NCBI GenBank assembly: GCA_022448605.1
Contig: JAKVCM010000007.1
Location: 1 to 64,000, forward strand
Direction: 5' to 3'
DNA from: Puniceicoccaceae bacterium
Lineage (GTDB): Bacteria > Verrucomicrobiota > Verrucomicrobiia > Opitutales > Coraliomargaritaceae
DNA length: 64,000 nucleotides
In this document: positions 1 to 10,468 of the stretch, one piece after another
Position numbering within the stretch: the first letter of the stretch is position 1
How the letters are laid out: each line of letters begins with the position of its first letter
The notes under the pieces: model-generated
Database searches by the model: none
What the model saw: only the letters and a program-made list of their open reading frames with translations
What the model was told of the DNA's origin: nothing
Position numbers and translations under genes: made by a program

Positions 1-197
1 TCCGTCGGTGCAGAGGTGTCGAAGACGACTGCTAGGTGCGAAGGTTTCTGCTTTGTGATCAGCTCGATCAGAGTGGCGGTGAAGCCGAAGATGGCCGAGG
101 TGTTAAAACCCTTGCTAGTATATGTAGGGCTGCGAATGAGGGCGAAGTGCGCACGATAGGCGAGGGCCATACCGTCGAGGAGGTAGAGAGATTTCAT
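1..197 (-). CDS. polA: DNA polymerase I, N-terminal fragment (cut by window edge)
   Basis: Reading the minus strand from an ATG at 197 gives 65 open codons running off the window. The peptide starts MKSLYLLDGMALAYRAHFAL and continues with a NTSAIFGF stretch and a KPSHLAVVFD stretch. These are the hallmarks of the start of the 5'-3' exonuclease (FEN-like) domain of DNA polymerase I: LLDG carries a metal-binding Asp, and the AVVFD strand holds another. Pol I removes RNA primers and fills gaps in replication and repair. Only this domain start is visible, so whether the proofreading domain is intact cannot be judged. The CCA-adding enzyme gene lies upstream in the same direction, with its stop about 24 bases away, so the two may be co-transcribed. 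Confidence 0.88.
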   Translation of the reverse strand, partial: MKSLYLLDGMALAYRAHFALIRSPTYTSKGFNTSAIFGFTATLIELITKQKPSHLAVVFDTSAPT

Positions 198-220
198 GTG
201 TTAATTTGGAATCAGAATTA

Positions 221-1663
221 TTAAATCTCGGGAACGAGGTTCTTTAAGTAATCGCGTCCTGTAGGTTCGTCGGAGAAGGTGCCGTCGAGCTGTGCTTCGT
301 AGGCTTGGTCGAGGATTTTGCCGAAGTTTTTGCTCGGCTTGATGCCTAGGTCGATAAGGTGACGACCCTGGAGTATGGGCTTGGGCGCGTTATCTAGGAT
401 AGTGAGCTCGGCAGTCTTTTTGAGAAGCCATTCGCCCTCAGGAAATCCTTTTGGTTTGAATGGAGGGCGGCCGTAGGTGTCGGCATGGGCAACGCGCACG
501 AGACGGTCGATACGTTTGACGCGTGCGGCAAGGCGGCGGATAGCGGAGTCTCCCGCACCCTCGCGATAGAGAGAGAGAGGGCGCATGTGCTGCTCAACGA
601 GAGGGAGTACTTCTTCAGAAATTCTCTTCTGCCGTGTAATGCGCTCTAAGAAAGTTTTGGCTATTGGGCAGCCAAGCACGTCGTGGCGGGGGCTAAGTAT
701 ACGACCATTTTCATCGGTGTAGGTGGTGTCGGGCTTGCCCATGTCGTGGCATAGTACGGCAAGACCGACGATCAGGTCTTCCCACTCGTCACCTGAGCGT
801 TCTGCTGCATAGACGTCGAGGCAGTGGCAGGTATGTGTCCAGACGTCGCCTTCGGGATGCCATTCGGGGTCTTGTGCGCAGCCGACGAGTGCGGCAAGTT
901 CAGGAAAATTTTGTAGCCAACCGCAGGCTTGGATGAATCGCAGGCCACTGCCGATTTGATTTCCTTTAAGAATGAGCTTTTTCCACTCTTCCCAGAGGCG
1001 TTCCATCGGCAGGTGCTCAGGGCTTAATTTTTGGCATAGCGCGACAGTCTCGGGTGCGGCTTCTAAATTAAAGCGGGCGATGAATTGCATGCCTCGGAGC
1101 ACCCGTAGCGGATCCTCAGAGAAGGCGTCGGAGACGTGACAGAGGCGACGAGCTTTAAGGTCGGCAATGCCGTCATAGGGATCAAGCAACTCTCCAGTCA
1201 GAGGATCGCAACTGATTGCATTGACAGTGAAATCCCGGCGTGAAGCGGCTTCTCGAGGGGACATGGTCGGGTCGCCCTCGACTTTGAAGTCAGTGTGCTT
1301 TGGGCCGAAGCGGGATTCGCGTCGAGGCAGAGCGATGTCGATGTCGAGGCCTTTAAGGATGAAGACACCAAAGGCGCGACCTACGGTATCTAGTAGGAAG
1401 TGAGGCGATAGAGCCGCTTCGACCGCGTCGGCATCAAGGCCGTAAACTTCCATATCGACGTCCTTAGCAGGGATACCAAGCAAGCCGTCGCGCACACAAC
1501 CGCCGACCAAGAGAGCGCGACCGCCAGTTTCACTCAGAATATGGGCGACTTGTTCTGCGGTGTCACCTTGGGTTTTTGGAATGTTTTTAAGAATACTCAA
1601 AGGAAGTGAGGAGTGTGGAATGGTAAGTATGAAGTAAGTAGCATTTACATTAAAAACCTTCAC
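221..1663 (-). CDS. cca: CCA tRNA nucleotidyltransferase / poly(A) polymerase family with HD domain
   Basis: The protein of about 480 residues matches class II CCA-adding enzymes, which build or repair the 3' CCA end of tRNAs. The head domain shows [13 protein letters not shown] (about residues 51-63) followed by DVDMEVYG, whose two Asp are the catalytic metal ligands. [24 protein letters not shown] follows in three segments typical of the neck. An HD phosphohydrolase motif (LCHDMGK) lies near residue 305, so the protein is the HD-containing type with possible phosphatase activity. The longest start is GTG at 1663; a TTG further in (residue 22) is also possible and neither has a good ribosome site. 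Bacterial poly(A) polymerase is the main alternative function and cannot be excluded by eye. Confidence 0.9.
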   Translation of the reverse strand: MKVFNVNATYFILTIPHSSLPLSILKNIPKTQGDTAEQVAHILSETGGRALLVGGCVRDGLLGIPAKDVDMEVYGLDADAVEAALSPHFLLDTVGRAFGVFILKGLDIDIALPRRESRFGPKHTDFKVEGDPTMSPREAASRRDFTVNAISCDPLTGELLDPYDGIADLKARRLCHVSDAFSEDPLRVLRGMQFIARFNLEAAPETVALCQKLSPEHLPMERLWEEWKKLILKGNQIGSGLRFIQACGWLQNFPELAALVGCAQDPEWHPEGDVWTHTCHCLDVYAAERSGDEWEDLIVGLAVLCHDMGKPDTTYTDENGRILSPRHDVLGCPIAKTFLERITRQKRISEEVLPLVEQHMRPLSLYREGAGDSAIRRLAARVKRIDRLVRVAHADTYGRPPFKPKGFPEGEWLLKKTAELTILDNAPKPILQGRHLIDLGIKPSKNFGKILDQAYEAQLDGTFSDEPTGRDYLKNLVPEI

Positions 1664-1686
1664 ATTCCATTTTCGGTAAAGCCGAT

Positions 1687-2520
1687 TTACTGAATCGTCG
1701 GATTACCCCATCGGAGCTTGTCGCGAATGATGGCGAAGTGGCTATGATCAGGGTTTTGCATGAGACGGAAGCTGCGGTCGGCCACAGCTATCTCGATGGG
1801 AAAATTATCCTCTGATGGAAAGCGAACGCTTCCGTCAATAGTGATGCGGGGGCAGGGACCAGGCTCGAGATGGGCAACGCTGATCTGCGAAGAGTTGTCA
1901 AAAATTACGGAGCGATTGCCGAGCGTATGTGGGCAGATGGGCGTCATGGCAATGGCGCTGACACGGATACCAATAATTGGGCCGCCTGCAGAGAGGTTAT
2001 AGGCAGTTGACCCTGTTGGTGTGGAAAAGATTAGGCCATCGCAGTCATATTCAGAAACCGGGGTGCCGTTGCTCGCTACTTGTAGGCGGATGAGGCCGCT
2101 ACCGTCGGTCTCTTTGAGCACAACGTCGTTGAGTCCGTAAACGGATTCGCCATTTTTAGTGGTGCAACATAGGATGGAACGTTCGGCGATTTCGTAGTAG
2201 CCTTTAACTAATTTAGGCAAATCTTTGGCTGCTTCTTCGGCGGAGAATGTAGCGAGGAAGCCCAGCTTGCCCATGTTAACGCCGAGGACTGCACAGTCAG
2301 ATTTGAGTGCGGCGTCTAATACACCGAGTAGAGTACCGTCACCACCGATGGCGCAGCAGAGATCTTGACCAGCGAGGGCATCGGCTTGGAGCGGATAGTC
2401 GCTGTGGATTGTGGTCTGGACGCCCTCGCAATCGGCTATTTTTGCTAGGCGGCGGGCGGCTTTTTCGGCTCCGGGTTTGGTCGTGTTGACCGCAAAGGTG
2501 ATGGTCTTGATTGCTTGCAT
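1687..2520 (-). CDS. nadK: NAD kinase
   Basis: This enzyme phosphorylates NAD to NADP in the cytoplasm. The sequence shows the family motif [12 protein letters not shown], then [13 protein letters not shown], the conserved NDVV segment, and the glycine-rich [22 protein letters not shown] region split over the NAD-binding site. Length (about 277 residues) is normal. A longer frame opens with TTG at 2541, but the ATG at 2520 gives the usual N terminus beginning with a beta strand ([15 protein letters not shown]), so I chose it. It lies 24 bases upstream of the cca start on the same strand and is probably co-transcribed with cca and polA. Confidence 0.93.
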   Translation of the reverse strand: MQAIKTITFAVNTTKPGAEKAARRLAKIADCEGVQTTIHSDYPLQADALAGQDLCCAIGGDGTLLGVLDAALKSDCAVLGVNMGKLGFLATFSAEEAAKDLPKLVKGYYEIAERSILCCTTKNGESVYGLNDVVLKETDGSGLIRLQVASNGTPVSEYDCDGLIFSTPTGSTAYNLSAGGPIIGIRVSAIAMTPICPHTLGNRSVIFDNSSQISVAHLEPGPCPRITIDGSVRFPSEDNFPIEIAVADRSFRLMQNPDHSHFAIIRDKLRWGNPTIQ

Positions 2521-2674
2521 GATTAAAAATGACTTCGCCAAGCGATGGTTCTCAATTAGAATGACGTGTTAAGCGAAGTTTTTGTTAAGCATCTAAATTA
2601 GCTGAATACCTTGTCTTTTGGCAAGCAAGGGTTGCCCAGTCGCTACTCACTGTCTATTAAGCTCTGATAAGAGA

Positions 2675-3406
2675 TTAAGCGAATAAGCGCTCAATGTCTT
2701 TTTTACTAAGGATCTTGATGCCGCCGCGTGGGATATTTTTTAAAACAATACTACCAATCTGATGGCGGACGAGTTTTTTAACAAAATAACGGTTGGCTTC
2801 GAAGAGGCGACGCACCTCACGTTTCTTACCGTGGTGTAGGTGCACTTCGAGTCGACGTTGGTAGCCTTCTCCGGCTTGCGGGGCTGGAATGACTTTTTCA
2901 GCTTTTAGAAAATCGCCTTCGTATACGGTACCAGCAAGTAGCTTTTGAGTGTCGGCGTTGTTAAAATCACGATGCAGAACGACACGGTAACGCTTGACTA
3001 CTTGATTGCTGGGGTGCGTGAGGCGATGGGCCAAGTCGCCATCGTTTGTGATGACGAGTAGTCCTTCGCTATCTTTATCAAGGCGTCCTGCGCAAAAAAG
3101 GCGCTGGCGCTGCAGATCGGGCGACAGTAGGTCGAAGACAGTGCGATCTGCGTGAGGATCAGAATTTGTGCAAAGTAAGCCCTTTGGTTTATTCATGATG
3201 AGCGTAATCGAGCGCTCTTCCTTGCGAAGGATAGGCTTGTTGTTGACAAAAATTGCGTCTTCTAAATTAGCTTTGTCGCCAAGCTGGGCAACTTTTCCAT
3301 TCACACGAACTTTGCCATTTTCGATGAAACGTTCGGCCTCGCGGCGTGAGCAAATGCCTGCCTTGGCGATGAGCTTTTGTATACGCTGTGGTTCTTGTCC
3401 GGACAT
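2675..3406 (-). CDS. rluB: 23S rRNA pseudouridine synthase, RluB/RsuA family
   Basis: The N terminus is an S4 RNA-binding domain (QRIQKLIAKAGICSRREAE, residues about 7-25, then NGKVRVNG). The catalytic domain follows, with the RsuA-family signature GRLDKDSEGLLVITNDG carrying the catalytic Asp in RLD. Near the C terminus there is a KKREVRRLFEA segment. Such enzymes isomerise a single uridine in 23S or 16S rRNA; RluB (23S position 2605) is the likeliest specificity, but RluE, RluF or RsuA cannot be ruled out from sequence reading alone. ATG start at 3406 is in place for the S4 domain. It is divergent from fabG with about 100 bases between them. Confidence 0.88.
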   Translation of the reverse strand: MSGQEPQRIQKLIAKAGICSRREAERFIENGKVRVNGKVAQLGDKANLEDAIFVNNKPILRKEERSITLIMNKPKGLLCTNSDPHADRTVFDLLSPDLQRQRLFCAGRLDKDSEGLLVITNDGDLAHRLTHPSNQVVKRYRVVLHRDFNNADTQKLLAGTVYEGDFLKAEKVIPAPQAGEGYQRRLEVHLHHGKKREVRRLFEANRYFVKKLVRHQIGSIVLKNIPRGGIKILSKKDIERLFA

Positions 3407-3505
3407 TGCGCTTACTAGAGTAGTGATAAGGCGTGCATGTCAATGTTGCACGGTCTTCACATTGGGCTTGCGCCAAAGTAACGAAATGTCGGAAACTTTG
3501 TCTAC

Positions 3506-4254
<749 letters not shown>

Positions 4255-4295
4255 CCAAATGTATTCAGTTTAACCAAACCCAAGAATAGAAAATT

Positions 4296-4550
4296 ATGTC
4301 AGACCAAACAATCGAACAACGCGTAAAAACAATCATCGTTGACCAACTCAACGTAAATGAGGAGCAAGTCACAGCAGAAGCATCCTTTTTGGATGATCTC
4401 GGTGCTGATTCTCTCGATACAGTCGAGCTGATCATGGCTTTCGAAGAAGAGTTTAGTGATGAAATCGACGGTGAAATTCCTGAATCTGATGCTGAAAAGC
4501 TTCAAAATGTCGGAGATGTGATCAAATACATCACCGAGAAGGCAGGGTAA
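4296..4550 (+). CDS. acpP: Acyl carrier protein
   Basis: An 84-residue acidic helical protein with the 4'-phosphopantetheine attachment motif [13 protein letters not shown], the modified residue being the Ser. It carries growing acyl chains between fatty-acid synthesis enzymes. It lies 43 bases after fabG and is followed by a strong intrinsic terminator before fabF, so it probably ends the fabG-acpP transcript with partial read-through. Length and composition are normal for the family. Confidence 0.97.
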   Translation: MSDQTIEQRVKTIIVDQLNVNEEQVTAEASFLDDLGADSLDTVELIMAFEEEFSDEIDGEIPESDAEKLQNVGDVIKYITEKAG

Positions 4551-4573
4551 TAAAATTCTACTTTCAAACTTAC

Positions 4574-4607
4574 AATTAAGCCGCTTAAATGCGGCTTAAT
4601 TTTTTTA
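4574..4607 (+). terminator. Intrinsic terminator/attenuator between acpP and fabF
   Basis: A perfect 11-bp stem (AATTAAGCCGC at 4574-4584 paired with GCGGCTTAATT at 4591-4601) with a 6-base loop is followed by a run of T. It sits between acpP and the fabF start, so it should lower fabF transcription relative to acpP. Confidence 0.85.
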
Positions 4608-4618
4608 TAAGAAGCATC

Positions 4619-5878
4619 ATGAGTGAAGTAATGGAGAGACAACGCGTGGTCATAACAGGTATCGGTACCGTGACTAGTTACGGTGACGGCATCGAAGCTT
4701 TGTGGGACAATCTCCTCGCTGGTAAAAGTGGCATTGATTCGGTTAAATCATTTGATACCACCGATTATCCATCCAAAGTTGGCTCGGAGTGCTTACACTT
4801 TGATGCGGCTCAATATATGGATCCAAAAGAAGCGCGCCGCAACGACCGATACACGCAATTTGCAGTAGCTGCATCTCGACTTGCGCTTAAAGACGCCGGT
4901 ATCGAGGATACTTCGATACTCAAAGCCGATCGCTTTGGTGTTCTCATCGGTTCCGGTATTGGTGGTATGCTCACGATCCAGACGCAAAGCCGCAAGCTCT
5001 ACGAAGGAGGGCCTCGCCGTGTTTCTCCATTTATGATTCCCTCGCTCATTGCTAACATCGCCAGTGGTGTTGTAGCGATCGAGGTTGGCGCCCGTGGTCC
5101 TAACTATGGTATTGTCAGCGCATGTGCATCTGGCACTCACAGTATCGGCGAAGCCTTCCACATGCTTCGCGACGGTGAGTCTGACATTATGTTAGCCGGG
5201 GGCAGTGAGGCCGCCATTACCGAACTTGGATACGCCGGGTTCTGTTCAATGAAGGCCATGAGCACAAGCTATAACGAAGACCCCACTACCGCCAGTCGGC
5301 CTTTTGAAAATGGTCGCGATGGCTTTATTATGGGTGAAGGTTCCGGCGTGCTCGTAATGGAAACGCTCGAGCACGCCAAAGCGCGTGGCGCGAACATAAT
5401 CTGCGAAATCGCTGGCTACAGTGCGACTTGCGATGCTTATCACATTACCTCGCCTGACCCTGAGGGTAAAGCCCTTGGCGCAGCCATGTTGAATGTGATC
5501 AATGAAGCTGGCATCACACCAGGTGACGTGAGCTACATCAACGCTCACGGCACATCGACGCAATACAACGACAAATTTGAAACCAGTGCGATCAAGAAAG
5601 CCTACGGTGAGCAGGCTTACAAAGTTGCGATCTCTTCGACTAAGGGCATGACAGGGCACCTCCTCGGCGCTGCCGGTGGGATCGAGTCTGCCGTCTGTGC
5701 GCTCTCCATCCGCGATGGTAAGATCCCGCCAACAATCAATTATAACGATCCCGACCCTGATTGCGATCTTGACTATGTGCCCAATAAAATGCGCGAGGCC
5801 GAAGTCAAAGTAGCGATTTGCAACAATCTCGGTTTCGGCGGGCACAACGCGACTCTACTCTATAAAAAACTACTATAG
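4619..5878 (+). CDS. fabF: 3-oxoacyl-[acyl-carrier-protein] synthase II
   Basis: Ketoacyl-ACP synthase of about 419 residues that condenses malonyl-ACP with acyl-ACP. It opens with RVVITGIGTVTSYG. The active-site Cys is in SACASGTHSIG near residue 168, and the two catalytic His are in NAHGTSTQYND (near 310) and GMTGHLLGAAGG (near 346). The C-terminal NNLGFGGHNATL ending is standard. An upstream ATG at 4589 lies inside the loop of the acpP terminator and is not credible; the ATG at 4619 is used, and a further ATG at 4631 is possible. It follows fabG-acpP in the usual order. Confidence 0.95.
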   Translation: MSEVMERQRVVITGIGTVTSYGDGIEALWDNLLAGKSGIDSVKSFDTTDYPSKVGSECLHFDAAQYMDPKEARRNDRYTQFAVAASRLALKDAGIEDTSILKADRFGVLIGSGIGGMLTIQTQSRKLYEGGPRRVSPFMIPSLIANIASGVVAIEVGARGPNYGIVSACASGTHSIGEAFHMLRDGESDIMLAGGSEAAITELGYAGFCSMKAMSTSYNEDPTTASRPFENGRDGFIMGEGSGVLVMETLEHAKARGANIICEIAGYSATCDAYHITSPDPEGKALGAAMLNVINEAGITPGDVSYINAHGTSTQYNDKFETSAIKKAYGEQAYKVAISSTKGMTGHLLGAAGGIESAVCALSIRDGKIPPTINYNDPDPDCDLDYVPNKMREAEVKVAICNNLGFGGHNATLLYKKLL

Positions 5879-5902
5879 CGTCATCCGCAGATGGTTTTAC
5901 TA

Positions 5903-5936
5903 AAAAGCCTGATGGATTTCCATCAGGCTTTTGGGC
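5903..5936 (+). terminator. Intrinsic terminator after fabF
   Basis: A 13-bp perfect stem (5903-5915 with 5920-5932) around the loop ATTT includes a T run in the right arm. It lies about 25 bases after the fabF stop and closes the fatty-acid operon. Its A-rich left arm means it could also act on minus-strand transcripts. Confidence 0.85.
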
Positions 5937-6041
5937 GGCAGTAATGTGTCCGAGACTTTTGTTAAAGATGAGCGAATTCCTCTAGTCGGAAATCTTGTCG
6001 GCTTGTAACTCGATTAGATTTTGTTAGAAAGGTAATATTCT

Positions 6042-6689
6042 ATGACTGAAAATTCTGTTATATCTAAGCCGCGACTCGCTGTAATTGACTACGGTATGGG
6101 AAATTTGCGAAGTGTTGTGCGTGCTTGGGAGCACATTGGCGCGAATGCTTTTCTCGTTACGGATCCCAGCCAGATTGCCAACGTCGATGCCCTAATTTTT
6201 CCTGGACAGGGCGCAATGGTCGATACAATGCGGCTGCTCCAATCGACTGGTTTTGACAACATGATCCGTGACTGGATCGCTGCGGATAAACCGTTTTTTG
6301 GTATTTGCTTGGGTTTGCAAGCATTATTCGAGTATTCGGAGGAGGGCGACATTGATACACTCGACATCTTCAAAGGCTCGGTCAAACGATTCCGATTTGA
6401 TTTCAGCGATCCTTCGCTCAAGATTCCCCACATTGGCTGGAATACAGTTACTTTCGACTCCAGTGCGCCAATAACCTATGGCCTCACTTCTGGTCAAGAT
6501 CAGTTCTACTTCGTACATAGCTATCACATAGTGCCACAAGATCCCTCATTAGCGCTCTTTTACACTGAGTACGGAGGACAGTTTGTTTCCGGTATCCGCT
6601 CTGGTAATTGTTACGCTACCCAATTTCACCCCGAAAAAAGTCAGGCAAAAGGTTTGCATCTATACCGAAATTTTTTGAGATCGCTCTAG
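6042..6689 (+). CDS. hisH: Imidazole glycerol phosphate synthase, glutamine amidotransferase subunit
   Basis: A 215-residue class I glutamine amidotransferase. It starts with [14 protein letters not shown], carries the nucleophile Cys in [11 protein letters not shown] near residue 87, and the His-Glu pair in TQFHPEKSQ near residue 197. [10 protein letters not shown] is also typical of HisH. The subunit supplies ammonia to HisF in histidine synthesis. No other his gene is in the window: it stands between the fabF terminator and citrate synthase, so hisF and the rest of the pathway must be elsewhere. Confidence 0.92.
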   Translation: MTENSVISKPRLAVIDYGMGNLRSVVRAWEHIGANAFLVTDPSQIANVDALIFPGQGAMVDTMRLLQSTGFDNMIRDWIAADKPFFGICLGLQALFEYSEEGDIDTLDIFKGSVKRFRFDFSDPSLKIPHIGWNTVTFDSSAPITYGLTSGQDQFYFVHSYHIVPQDPSLALFYTEYGGQFVSGIRSGNCYATQFHPEKSQAKGLHLYRNFLRSL

Positions 6690-6728
6690 TCTTGCAGGCG
6701 CAAACCTAAGAGCTTAACGACCACTATC

Positions 6729-8018
6729 ATGGAAAACACAACAGGCACTATCCGACTAGGAAGCGAAAATTTCGAGTTCCCTATCATCGAGGGAACGGAG
6801 GGCGAGAAGGCTCTAGACACTCGGACTTTACGCGCCAAGAGCGGCTGCATCACCTTTGACGAAGGCTACGGTAATACTGGTTCTTGTATCAGTGACATCA
6901 CATTCATCAACGGTGAAAAGGGTATACTGCGCCACCGAGGTTATGCTATCGAAGAACTCGCGAAGCATTCTTCCTTTCTGGAGACGGCCATGCTTGTAAT
7001 CTATGGATCACTACCACAAAAGTCCTGCTTGAGTGCCTTTCGTAAGCAAGTTCGCGAGAGTGCTTCGATCCACACCGGAATGCATAGCCACTTCGATGGT
7101 TTCCCTACAAGTGCCCACCCGATGGCGATTCTCTCATCCATGCTTAACTCACTCGGTGCCTACTATCCCAAGATGTCGTCTAACAATCGCGAGCAAGACT
7201 TAGCATATTTTGACGAGACCGCTGCGCTGCTCATTTCTAAAGTTCGCACGATAGCCGCTATGACGTATCGCATGAAAATGGGCTTATCCTTCGTGCATCC
7301 AGCAGAAAAGCGCTATACCGAAAACTTCCTTCATATGATGTTCTCAGAGCCTTATTCTGAGTATGATGACAAGCATGGTGCGGGCAAAGCGCTCGATCTC
7401 TTCCTCATGCTCCACGCCGATCATGAGCAAAATTGTTCTACCTCCACCGTGCGCATGGTCGCATCTGGTGGCGCTAATCTTTTCGCATCCGTTTCTGCGG
7501 GTGTCTGTGCGCTTTGGGGTCCCTCTCATGGCGGTGCGAATATGGCCGTGATCAAGATGCTTGAGGAGATACATGCTGCGGGCGACGACGGCTCAAAATT
7601 TATCGAAGCCGCAAAGAAGGGTGAAGCCAAGCTCATGGGCTTTGGTCATCGCGTTTACAAAAACTATGATCCACGTGCTAAAATTCTTGGTAAGAGTGCG
7701 GAAGGCATCCTATCCAGTATAGGCATGAATGATCCGCTTCTCGATATTGCGCGAAAGCTAGAGCAAGCCGCACTTGAAGACGAATATTTTGTTAGCCGTA
7801 AACTCTATCCGAATGTCGATTTTTACAGTGGCATTATTCTCAAAGCCATCGGTATTCCAGTGGAGATGTTCACTGTGATGTTCGCCATTGGTCGTATGCC
7901 TGGGTGGATCGCTAACTGGAAAGAGATCGCTGAGAATCCCAAAAGTCGGATTCACCGCCCACGTCAGATTTACTCGGGTGAGACACAGCGCGATTACGTC
8001 CAATTAGTGGATCGTTGA
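6729..8018 (+). CDS. gltA: Citrate synthase (type I, hexameric class)
   Basis: Condenses oxaloacetate and acetyl-CoA at the entry of the TCA cycle. The 429-residue protein shows [11 protein letters not shown] near the N terminus, the [14 protein letters not shown] active-site segment, WGPSHGGAN, the catalytic [14 protein letters not shown] near residue 305, and the Asp of NVDFYSGI near residue 363. The N-terminal extension of about 50 residues is that of the GltA class. It lies 39 bases after hisH, with no visible terminator between, so the two may be co-transcribed by chance of position. Confidence 0.96.
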   Translation: MENTTGTIRLGSENFEFPIIEGTEGEKALDTRTLRAKSGCITFDEGYGNTGSCISDITFINGEKGILRHRGYAIEELAKHSSFLETAMLVIYGSLPQKSCLSAFRKQVRESASIHTGMHSHFDGFPTSAHPMAILSSMLNSLGAYYPKMSSNNREQDLAYFDETAALLISKVRTIAAMTYRMKMGLSFVHPAEKRYTENFLHMMFSEPYSEYDDKHGAGKALDLFLMLHADHEQNCSTSTVRMVASGGANLFASVSAGVCALWGPSHGGANMAVIKMLEEIHAAGDDGSKFIEAAKKGEAKLMGFGHRVYKNYDPRAKILGKSAEGILSSIGMNDPLLDIARKLEQAALEDEYFVSRKLYPNVDFYSGIILKAIGIPVEMFTVMFAIGRMPGWIANWKEIAENPKSRIHRPRQIYSGETQRDYVQLVDR

Positions 8019-8184
8019 TTGCTTAGATTCGTGCCCACAGGTGGTTTTTATTACCAGTACTCAAACAGGGCTTAGCGGTCACTGCCATACTTTTTGGATG
8101 GATGATTACATTGCATGGTAATTAACCCAAGATCTGAGACTCGCTTTGATACGATCAACCAAGTTCGTTAACTGTAGAGAGGCT

Positions 8185-9237
8185 CTAATTCTCGCGACGC
8201 TGTTTGTGTTTTTCAGCAAATTGTCGTCGGCGTGCTAGTTCACGCATGTCGATCGCAGGATCGTCATCTTCAAAAATCTCCTGACCGATAATTTGCTCGA
8301 TTACGTCTTCCATTGAGATGACGCCAGACATCGAGCCAAATTCATCTACTACTATGGCGAGTTGCTGGTGATATTTGAGGAATGTCTGTAAGGCATCTGA
8401 TGCCGCCGCATTATCAGGGACAAATATTGCCTCACTAGCCAGCTCTTTAATTTGGACATCGCCCCGATCGTCAGCAATAGCGGTTAGGATATCTCTTCGT
8501 CGCACGATGCCAGAAATATTTTCGGTCTGTTCCTCATAAATTGGGATACGGGCAAAGGGGATGTTCTTGTGTTTCTGGAGAACTGAAGCTACGGTTTCTT
8601 GCCCGTCGAATACTTGCACGACAGTACGAGGGGTCATGATTTCGTTGACTAATAACTCGTCTAGGCTGAGCGCGTTATTGATCATATCGCGCTCGTTCGA
8701 AGTCATCGTGCCTTCTTTCGCGCTTTTTTCCGCTAAGAGCAGAATTTCTTCGTCGCTATCTGTAAGCTTATTAACTGGGCGTAGCGTATAGCGTACGATG
8801 ATACCTACAACTCGCGAAATCGGTGTCATTAGGGTGCAAATCCAGCTTAGTGGTAAAATAAGAATGGGCTGAAGGTTTGGGCGGTAGAGCACGCCGACAT
8901 TCTTCGGTATGATTTCGGAAAAGAATAGAATCGAAAGCGCCATCGCAGAAGAGACCTTGAGTAAGATATTACTGTCTTCAGGCCAAATTTGCACCGCGAG
9001 TCCACCTACCATGGTAGCGCCCAGCGTGTTAGCGATTGTATTAAGACTCAGAATAGCCGAACTCGTCTCTTCTAGGCCAAGCTTGTATTTTTCTAGCTTT
9101 TCTCCACGACTGGGGCATAACTTCTTCAGTCCTTCGATTTCTGCTGTAGTGGTACTCAGAATCATGGCTTCCAGCAAGGAACAGAGAGCAGAAATTCCAA
9201 TGGTGAAGGCGATTGCGAGTATGAATACGAAAGTCAT
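8185..9237 (-). CDS. CNNM/CorC-HlyC-type membrane protein with CBS pair
   Basis: A 350-residue protein with an N-terminal DUF21 (CNNM) domain of about four membrane segments (residues 1-150, starting FVFILAIAFTIGISALCSLLEA). It then has a tandem CBS pair: VNEIMTPRTVVQVF (about 195-210), and VVDEFGSMSGVISMEDVIEQIIG (about 295-318, in two segments). The family contains magnesium and cobalt efflux or homeostasis proteins (MpfA, CorB) as well as mislabelled haemolysins. The usual C-terminal CorC_HlyC domain is missing: the protein ends in a short charged tail (about 25 residues), which is a common short form. Function here is inferred, not proven. Confidence 0.82.
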   Translation of the reverse strand: MTFVFILAIAFTIGISALCSLLEAMILSTTTAEIEGLKKLCPSRGEKLEKYKLGLEETSSAILSLNTIANTLGATMVGGLAVQIWPEDSNILLKVSSAMALSILFFSEIIPKNVGVLYRPNLQPILILPLSWICTLMTPISRVVGIIVRYTLRPVNKLTDSDEEILLLAEKSAKEGTMTSNERDMINNALSLDELLVNEIMTPRTVVQVFDGQETVASVLQKHKNIPFARIPIYEEQTENISGIVRRRDILTAIADDRGDVQIKELASEAIFVPDNAAASDALQTFLKYHQQLAIVVDEFGSMSGVISMEDVIEQIIGQEIFEDDDPAIDMRELARRRQFAEKHKQRREN

Positions 9238-9420
9238 TTTTTGTGTGCCCTTGGGCCATGTCGTTTTAACAATTGCTAAGATACAAGGGCACTAAAATGT
9301 GATTTGATGGCGCACTAGCCTCTAGTTTCAAGCACTATTTTTAGTAGAACCTGCTCATTCTATAGATTCTCTCATATAGCCATTCTAAAGACTTGACCGT
9401 ATTTGGCTCTGAGCGATACG

Positions 9421-9429
9421 TTATCCACA
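9421..9429 (+). promoter_or_regulatory. Perfect DnaA-box-like 9-mer
   Basis: TTATCCACA, the consensus DnaA box, lies 43 bases before the PEGA lipoprotein start. As a single site its role is uncertain; it may be chance. Confidence 0.3.
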
Positions 9430-9471
9430 TATTTTTGGCGCACCAGTTGCAACAACAGCCTTATTAAATGC

Positions 9472-9984
9472 ATGAAAATCTCTCCTCATATCACTTTAGC
9501 ACTAATTAGCCTCAGTTTTCCTTTGCTATTTGGTTGCGCCTCTTTCGAGCGTGGAGTTCCGCAAAAAGTTATTATACTGTCCTTTCCTACTGAAGCGAGT
9601 ATTTACGTTAATGGCGATGCAGCGGGCATCACACCTATGGAGATGTCATTGCCGCGCAAAGTCGTTCATGAGATTCGCCTTGAAAAGAATGGTTTCAATT
9701 CTGCGGTCAAATACTTCGCACCGGTTCCTAATGATAAAGCGCATAACTTCGTCCGATTTGGTCTGATGGAAGATTTCGGTTATTATGTTGATCTTGAACC
9801 TGGCACCATGAAAGCAAAGTTGAAGAGCGAACTCGTACCGACTTCCACAGGGGCAGATCCTTTTGAGCGCATGGCACAACAAGCCCTCGAAGCTGATCGC
9901 CGATTAGAAGCAGGTGAGATTACTCCGCTTGAACACAAATACATTATCGAGCAAATTATCGAATTCTTCGAATCTAAGTCTTAG
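9472..9984 (+). CDS. PEGA-domain lipoprotein
   Basis: A protein of about 170 residues. The N terminus has a Lys, a hydrophobic stretch and a lipobox (LLFGC, Cys near residue 22), so it should be lipidated and membrane anchored. A PEGA domain follows (IYVNGDAAGITPMEMSLP then HEIRLEKNGFNS, about residues 40-75), a beta-rich module common in cell-surface proteins. The C-terminal half is charged and helical. An upstream in-frame start at 9403 gives no sensible signal peptide, so the ATG at 9472 is used. It lies 31 bases before gcvH. Molecular function is unknown. Confidence 0.75.
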   Translation: MKISPHITLALISLSFPLLFGCASFERGVPQKVIILSFPTEASIYVNGDAAGITPMEMSLPRKVVHEIRLEKNGFNSAVKYFAPVPNDKAHNFVRFGLMEDFGYYVDLEPGTMKAKLKSELVPTSTGADPFERMAQQALEADRRLEAGEITPLEHKYIIEQIIEFFESKS

Positions 9985-10015
9985 TATCTTTGCTGTAGAT
10001 GTACTTTTACACTGA

Positions 10016-10396
10016 ATGAGCCAGATACCCGAAGCACTACTCTACACTAAGGATCACGAGTGGATTCAGCTCCACGAAGACAGCACGGCCACTGTCGGCA
10101 TTACTGATTACGCCCAAGAGAATCTGGGGGATATAACCTTTGTCGAGTTTCCCTTGGCGGGAGAATCTTTAAAAAGGGGGGACACTTTCGGTGTCGTCGA
10201 ATCGGTCAAAGCTGCATCGGATCTCTACATGCCGTTAGACGCTGAAGTCCTTGAGGTCAACGACGAGGTAGATGCTGAACCGGAACTGCTCAACAGTGAC
10301 CCTTATCAAAAGGGATGGCTTTTGAAGATCCGTCTGATCGACCCCTCTCAAGTCTTAGCGTTGCTTAAAGCAGACGCTTACGCTGGGATTATTTAG
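10016..10396 (+). CDS. gcvH: Glycine cleavage system H protein
   Basis: A 126-residue lipoyl carrier protein. It shows YTKDHEWIQL near the N terminus, VGITDYAQENLGDI, and the lipoylation site Lys in VVESVKAASDLYMP near residue 62, then LLNSDPYQKGWLLKI. It shuttles the aminomethyl group between the P, T and L proteins of the glycine cleavage complex. No gcvT or gcvP is in this window, so the complex is encoded at dispersed loci. Confidence 0.95.
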   Translation: MSQIPEALLYTKDHEWIQLHEDSTATVGITDYAQENLGDITFVEFPLAGESLKRGDTFGVVESVKAASDLYMPLDAEVLEVNDEVDAEPELLNSDPYQKGWLLKIRLIDPSQVLALLKADAYAGII

Positions 10397-10468
10397 TGCA
10401 CTTGATTAATCACTAATTCATTTGCGAGTGCCGCGATTACGTCGTTTGCGTCTTTTACTCGTTTTATC

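Noticed and set aside
5246-5845. 199-residue minus-strand frame inside fabF
   Set aside because: Antisense shadow of fabF; no start signal and no recognisable motif.
9421-9429. Perfect DnaA box as evidence for an origin here
   Set aside because: Only one site is present, so it is recorded as a single motif and not as an origin.
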